Shown piece after piece: positions 59,111 to 64,000 of a stretch of DNA of 64,000 nt (the first letter of the stretch is position 1; each line of letters starts with the position of its first letter). The translations under genes were made by a program, and so were the position numbers. The stretch lies in NCBI RefSeq assembly GCF_015706575.1, contig NW_024037074.1, positions 26,277,334 through 26,341,333 on the forward strand, read 5' to 3'. The notes under the pieces were generated by a model, which had not been told where the DNA came from, searched no databases, and saw only the letters and a program-made list of their open reading frames with translations. The DNA comes from Patiria miniata. Its lineage: Eukaryota > Echinodermata > Asteroidea > Valvatida > Asterinidae.

Positions 59111-61574
59111 ATCTAAAACCATAATACCTAAGAACTGAAATACATAATAGGCGCCATGACAAACAACTCCCCCTCATTTTTGGCGGGAAAAAAAATCACT
59201 TCATCATCATTATTCAGCCCCGAGGCAAGAGTTGCCTCGTGAAAGACAGAGGCACAGACACCAGGCGTTGCAGAAAACTGGAGTGGAAAAGAAAGAAGAA
59301 AGAGCAAAACTCCGCGGTTCAATGTCAGTCGTGTCAAGGGTATTGACCGGGGAACTCCAGCAAACCTTCGGCCTGAATGGTGTTGACGGAAGCCTATCAG
59401 CTTTCCACCCTTCGCAGATCTGTGAGCCTCCCTCCTCTTTTCTAATGGTAGCAATGGAAAGGACCCGTGACGATTTTTAATGCGAGGTAGACCCTGATTT
59501 GTTGATACTAAGGAAACGAAAAATAACGCACGTCTGACACTATCCCCCAACGAGACTGAGCGTGGGGGCGGTTCAGTCTTCAGAGGACAATTTTTGGATG
59601 GTTTGTGTCCAATCATCACAGGCGCTGAGGCGCAAAACACCAAACAGAACTGTATACTTCTTATCAATCAAAACTTCCTTTATGCTTATAGCCCATGATA
59701 GGATAACTGAAAAGTAAAAACATAAAACAAAATTATGGGAAAGGGAAAAGGAAATGCACCACGGGAAGTGTTTGTCATTCAGAAGAAAAAATTGATCCGG
59801 TCGTCAAAAATCGCAACACCAACAAAAGTACCGGTATTCTTACAAAGTTGCACAGCAGTTCCAGCGCTATGTAAACTACGTAAGACTGAACCTATGGACA
59901 CTTGGCACTCAACAACCACCTTTAAGATCTTTTCCCCCCCCCGATATTTTTTATTCAGTAATGTTTTGGTATGGCAAACACTCTTCAATGATTTTCTACA
60001 CTGAAATTTTGTTAGACTGGCCCCTGAGATACTATGCGAGCAAGAATCACGATTTCGGTTCCAGACATGACGTGCCGGTATAGCCAGTACAGGAAAAGCC
60101 AACTTTCAAACGATGGATTGTATTGCGGAAAGGTTCCAAACCCCAGCCGAATACAGATCAGTAAACAGTGTGGTAGGGAACATTCCCTTGTACAGAATAT
60201 CCCGCAATCTGAAAATCTCCGCCTGAACATTTATGCAAACACAATAAACACGCGGACAATAAATCTGAAGGCTTCCCCAATTTCCTCTGCAATTCCGCTG
60301 ATGTTTTTCTTTCCTTTTCGAGAAAACACATTTTTTACACATCAGCACGCAGGCAGTCTTCTCCCATTCCTGCTTCTTCTTCTTCCTATTTTTTTTTTCA
60401 ATTCTTCAGAAAAACCTCCCTAACGAGTTCGGGGAGTGCCAACGCTCATAAATCATAAGATTGCAGAGACTCTGAAATAAATTTCACCCTGGAGGCCAAA
60501 GATTTATGTTACGCGCCGATACATTTATGTTCCGGACGTTGCCCCCTGTTTCATTCCCCCTTCCACTCAGCGCAGTGCTCCCCCCTCCAGTCCCCCTTCC
60601 AGCTCTCAAAACACCGGGCCGGCGTCAGGCCTTCGACCGGGGTGTGTGCTCCGGGAAGGGAAATACACGAATCCCCCGCACTTCATAGGCGGGTCGGACT
60701 AGTCGAGCTCGGGCCGACTAATTCCCACCCAACCCCGGAGAGGGTTGGCAGACAATGACCGGTGAATTTGATGGGGAAACTTAGGAAAACAATGCCGTGG
60801 GGCGTACCGGTGCAGTACCAGCAATCCGTGTTTGCCGGAGGGGGATTTTGGAGATAGCTGCATCCCGCCTCACGACACGACCGGTGGGTCGGCCAAGGCA
60901 CGGCGAACAAAAAATAACCGATTACGGGGAGAGCGTCAATCGTTGATTGTGGCTATAGGACCGGATACTTGTCAGGATTAAAGGTCTATTTCGGTACACA
61001 ATCTCTGCAGTGCCACTCAATTCCTCGTAGATCATCTCTCTCGGCTGATTTTCTGTTAAGAGAAAAACTTGTCTTCAAGCAATGTAAGTGCTTTACTAGA
61101 CACACCCAAATTAAGCCTTGCAGAATCTGTCCCTTTCACGAAGTACTTAAGTACAACATGCCCGGACGCCCCCCCCCAAGAAAAATTACCTGAAAAGTAA
61201 CAAACCCTAAATTGTGTATGTTCATATGTTGCGATGATGAGGAAAAACGACACGAGACGAGGTCATTATGACGTCATCTCTGTGATAACTGTAAAAGCTA
61301 GTTTCCATGGAGAATTGAGATATAGAAGCACCAACAGCCCGATTCCGATAAGATTAAAAAGTGACCCTTTAATGTAAGTTCACTGTCCTCAGATGAACGC
61401 TTGGCGGGAAATATTTTTTTTTAATGTCCGAATTGTGTTTCCCCAGCAACATATTCACGAAACGTTGTTATATTGAACGATTCTCATGTGTATGTATGGA
61501 GAAAATAATTTTAGCCAAATAAGGGAAAACAATTCAATAAACCATTCCAACTAAACAAAATGCCCGTTATCTAT
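59111..61574. other. Intergenic stretch, no gene supported
   Basis: A perfect short hairpin CGAGGCAAGAGTTGCCTCG lies near 59220-59238. GC-rich patches occur at about 60500-60920. Frames of 179 codons (59128-59667, minus) and 129 codons (60034-60423) show no known domain. GACGTCATAATGACC-type CRE-like words lie near 61258-61280. Confidence 0.45.
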
Positions 61575-61735
61575 TCACCAATCCAACCGGTAATTTGCTC
61601 ACCAAGCAGCCAGATAACTGACCAACCAACCGACTGCACAGCCGACCAATGACCAACAGACCCACCTATCAAATGTCTAATCAACCAACCGACTGACTAC
61701 TTACCCAACCAACCAACAAATATCAAAATCAAATC
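61575..61735 (+). repeat. Degenerate AACC/GACTG tetranucleotide-type run
   Basis: Repeated ACCAACCAACCGACTG, ACCAATGACC and CCAACCAACCAAC words form a decayed simple repeat. It marks the left border of the repeat-free probable 3' UTR. Confidence 0.6.
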
Positions 61736-61775
61736 ACAAATCGAAAAAGAAAGTGCAAAGAACAAACTAAGATAG

Positions 61776-62936
61776 CAAATACATTGATTGATTATTTCTT
61801 TAATCTAACACACAATCGTTGGAATTTCACACAATGTACAGCTAATATACCAAAATATATAGAAAATTTGATTTCAAATTTGTTCGTTTCTTGTTATTAA
61901 TTCACACACATAAATGCAAGGCAGTTTGTTCGATTTGGCATGGTATTGCCATATATAGCATTCAATAACACACACAATAATTTACATTCTAAAAACTGGG
62001 CTGTAATTATGAATACAAAGCAGACAAAATAGGTTTGCATTCTAACATAACATGGAGTGATGTGTTCACACAATTCCCAATGTTGAAGATCCGAAAAAAA
62101 GTTCAAAACTGCAAGATGGCCTGACTAATATACATGAAGAATCCAATGAGATCAACATTTTTGAAGATCACAAAAACCCCAACCAAAATATGAAGTTACC
62201 CTGTGACGGATCAACATTTCTGGTGCTTAAAATTTTAAGGACCACAAGTCCAAATGTGTTGTGAAGTAAAGCAAAATCTAATGTGACTATCAAAATATAT
62301 TATGTATTCTTTACATAATCCTCATGACAAAAATAGACCCTTTGTCAGCAAATTTATGAATAAGGCTCATAAGACAAAAAAGTTACAGCACCACAAGTAC
62401 TCTATTCAATTTAAAAGCATAATCTTATAAGAAGGCTTTATATAAATGCATACTTCATTTTGAAAGATCAGCATCAAAATGAAAAGGATTTAGAAGTATG
62501 AATTAGCTTGTTGCTCCATGTGAAGTAACTGCCTAATAACATGTCTAATGCTGTTTATAAGACAGCATTTTGATGTCCATGTTTAATCGGCAAAGCTAAT
62601 GTAACATTTATGACTCCTTACTTCAATGCCCAACCTTATAAACCCTCAAGGAGGTAACATATTCCAGGACTAAAACAATTATATGTTATTTCTAATGAAC
62701 AAAAACCTCTCTTCTATTTTACCCACATGAAATAATACCATATCTGAACCCCGGTAGTACCTTTTCTAACATCAGAGAAAAACACACAACAAGCAAGTAA
62801 TAATGCAAAACAAACGATTGCACAATTTTCAAGGAAATTTTTCGGACATTTTAAAATGCTTCTGGGAATCTCTAGGGCTTTTCAGGACGGAATAAAAAAG
62901 ACTGTCAGGACAAAATAAAGAAGCTCTGGTGGACTC
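61776..62936 (-). other. Probable 3' UTR of the right-edge gene
   Basis: The ~1.15 kb after the stop codon is AT-rich, has no long open frame and lacks the G tracts and MITE-like repeats that fill the rest of the window. This texture change ends near 61.75 kb, where a degenerate AACC-type repeat begins. A variant poly(A) signal near 61.8 kb gives a plausible end. The UTR call is inferred from position and composition; transcript data would settle it. Confidence 0.55.
61799..61804 (-). promoter_or_regulatory. Candidate poly(A) signal ATTAAA
   Basis: The plus strand reads TTTAAT, so the minus strand carries ATTAAA, the commonest variant of AATAAA. The minus strand just beyond it is T-rich with TTTGTT/TTTGC runs, as expected of a downstream element, which would place cleavage near 61775-61790. 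Another TTTAAT at 62582-62587 could serve a shorter isoform. I saw no canonical AATAAA in this stretch. Confidence 0.4.
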
Positions 62937-64000
62937 TTATAAACCATCTTCCTCTTTGTGTCTCATTCTCCATGAAGAGGCAGATGAAAACACTGGCTTT
63001 CCTGGCAGTCGACCCTTCATCTCTTCCACTGTTGGGGTAAGATCCAAGTTTTGCTTGCCCCTGATAGGCGAACGGTCTGATGGACCTGCAGGTTTGTCTA
63101 GACGTCGACGAGGCTGCAACTTGGTGAGAGCAGAGGATGTCTGGGATGGTGCCGGCGGTAGCGAAGACAAGAACTGCGACAATTTTGGCTCTGCTTCGGG
63201 TCTCTTCTGGTTCATTCTTCCATAGTATGTCTTTGCTCGGTTAAACTTGGGAGGTTGGGGCATGACGTTCCTTTCCTTGGATCGACTGAGTGAGGCATTG
63301 CCTTCTCCTGAAGTCTGTAGTCCGATTTGTGCAATTGGTTTCCTCCCTTTCACCCTGTCGCCGGAACCATTACCCTTTTGATTCATCTGGACAGACACAT
63401 GCTTGTGAATCACAAATCTGTCTCTCACAGGCTCAGTTTCGGTGGAGGGCTTTGGAGGCTCACTCCAATCAAATGCTGTCGTAGTGCTGGCTGAGGCCAT
63501 CATAAGGGGTTTCCGAGTCACAACTGGCATTGTCTTGGACCTCACCATATTTGACTCGCGAGGCCGGCTCTGGCGCTGGTTACTCCTTGTTGAGGTGTCT
63601 CCCTTATCTAACTTTGGCCTCTCCTTTATCACTCCTTCATTCTTCGTTGTCCTTTTTATGGCGGAGGTAACACCTAAATCCACAAAGAAACTTGCTGAAT
63701 TGGAGTTTTTTACAGGTTCTGATTCATCCAGTTCACCAGCAGACACACCTTCCTTATCCATTTTGTCATCCACCCCCTGGTATTCTACTGCTTCTAACGC
63801 CGTCTCTACTGTATTAAGAATGGCCTGCTCCTCATGCTCCACTTCTTCCTCCATTGTTTTCTCATCATCCTGTTCCGAGTCCATCTCGTCAGAGTATTCT
63901 TCAGGTGGAGAGATAGTTGGGAGTGGAGTCGGTGCGTAGAACTCCGCAAGGGTCAGCTTTGTGGTTTCGCGTTGCACAGGATTTGTACGCTTGTTGGATG
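62937..64000 (-). CDS. C-terminal part of an unrecognised disordered protein (partial gene)
   Basis: This is the only convincing coding region. On the minus strand one frame is open from the window edge to a TAA at 62937-62939, giving 353 visible residues. No start codon is needed inside the window because the frame continues past the edge; a GTG near 63977 is simply an internal Val. The first ~60 residues are Pro- and acid-rich (EEYSDEMDSEQDDEK at about 33-47, then EEEVEHEEQ). The remaining ~290 are Ser/Thr/Pro/Lys/Arg-rich, with basic patches (RRRLDKP, RSKERN) and several S/T-P sites (TISPPEE, DRSPIRG, DLTPTVEE). The chain ends RMRHKEEDGL. I see no signal peptide, membrane segment, zinc finger or catalytic motif. 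The composition suggests an intrinsically disordered tail; a scaffold, cytoskeletal or nuclear role is possible but unsupported. No intron is visible, so this looks like a large terminal exon. I do not recognise the family. Confidence 0.85.
   Translation of the reverse strand, partial: SNKRTNPVQRETTKLTLAEFYAPTPLPTISPPEEYSDEMDSEQDDEKTMEEEVEHEEQAILNTVETALEAVEYQGVDDKMDKEGVSAGELDESEPVKNSNSASFFVDLGVTSAIKRTTKNEGVIKERPKLDKGDTSTRSNQRQSRPRESNMVRSKTMPVVTRKPLMMASASTTTAFDWSEPPKPSTETEPVRDRFVIHKHVSVQMNQKGNGSGDRVKGRKPIAQIGLQTSGEGNASLSRSKERNVMPQPPKFNRAKTYYGRMNQKRPEAEPKLSQFLSSLPPAPSQTSSALTKLQPRRRLDKPAGPSDRSPIRGKQNLDLTPTVEEMKGRLPGKPVFSSASSWRMRHKEEDGL

Noticed and set aside
59220-59238. Short perfect hairpin CGAGGCAAGAGTTGCCTCG as a histone-type 3' stem-loop or microRNA
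   Set aside because: The sequence does not match the histone stem-loop consensus, the stem is too short for a microRNA precursor, and no histone gene is near.
59128-59667. 179-codon minus-strand frame, the longest outside the right-edge gene
   Set aside because: Mixed composition without a domain and no supporting neighbour. A frame this long is not unexpected by chance in 64 kb.
1-64000. LTR retrotransposons, endogenous retrovirus-like or Polinton-like fossils, toxin genes, CRISPR arrays
   Set aside because: I saw no long direct terminal repeats, no recognisable reverse transcriptase, integrase, capsid or polymerase motifs, and no repeat-spacer pattern. Very short decayed pieces could have been missed by eye.

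Overview
This window reads as a gene-poor stretch of a metazoan nuclear genome, most likely a marine invertebrate deuterostome, with an echinoderm my best guess. The reasons are: no bacterial gene density; tRNA-headed SINEs; TA-flanked and hAT-like MITEs; fold-back elements built from short tandem units, like the TU elements described in sea urchins; tetranucleotide-linked repeats; and many poly(G) tracts. The species is not determined.

Only one protein-coding region is convincing. It is the 3' end of a minus-strand gene at the right edge (62937-64000), a disordered, acidic-then-basic C-terminal region that stays open to the window boundary. It is followed by an AT-rich probable 3' UTR with a variant poly(A) signal near 61.8 kb. 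Every other open frame is short, lies in low-complexity or repeat sequence, or resembles no family I know. I therefore read the first ~61.7 kb as intergenic DNA downstream of this gene.

The repeats are the main content. 0-10 kb: a ~53-bp minisatellite, copy A of an unnamed ~300-bp dispersed repeat (4329-4624), short diverged duplications and a 5'-truncated SINE. 9.9-11.8 kb: three inverted-repeat structures, including a 225-bp TA-flanked MITE and a 626-bp element that is almost entirely one hairpin. 12-25 kb: two full SINE copies in opposite orientation, a (GTTA)n-linked repeat and a ~143-bp tandem unit followed by an ACGG-rich microsatellite. 29-35 kb: G-tract-rich hAT-like ends, a second SINE type, and two adjacent fold-back elements (32991-33527 and 33642-33921) made of related 16-bp units in alternating orientation. 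The second of these has a 9-bp target duplication. 37-45 kb: a second copy of the tetranucleotide-linked repeat, a hAT-like MITE, copy B of the dispersed repeat (minus strand) and a retroposon-like tail. 51-62 kb: a GAGTAC-hexamer element with hAT-like ends, a degenerate SINE and a ~500-bp degenerate AACCC array.

The two strongest observations are the paired 16-bp fold-back elements sharing an AGTCCGA core, and a hairpin in the SINE body whose base pairs change in a compensatory way between copies. I found no CRISPR array, operon, rRNA, convincing free-standing tRNA, or coding-capable transposon or retrovirus-like element. All coordinates and alignments were made by eye and boundaries may be off by a few bases.
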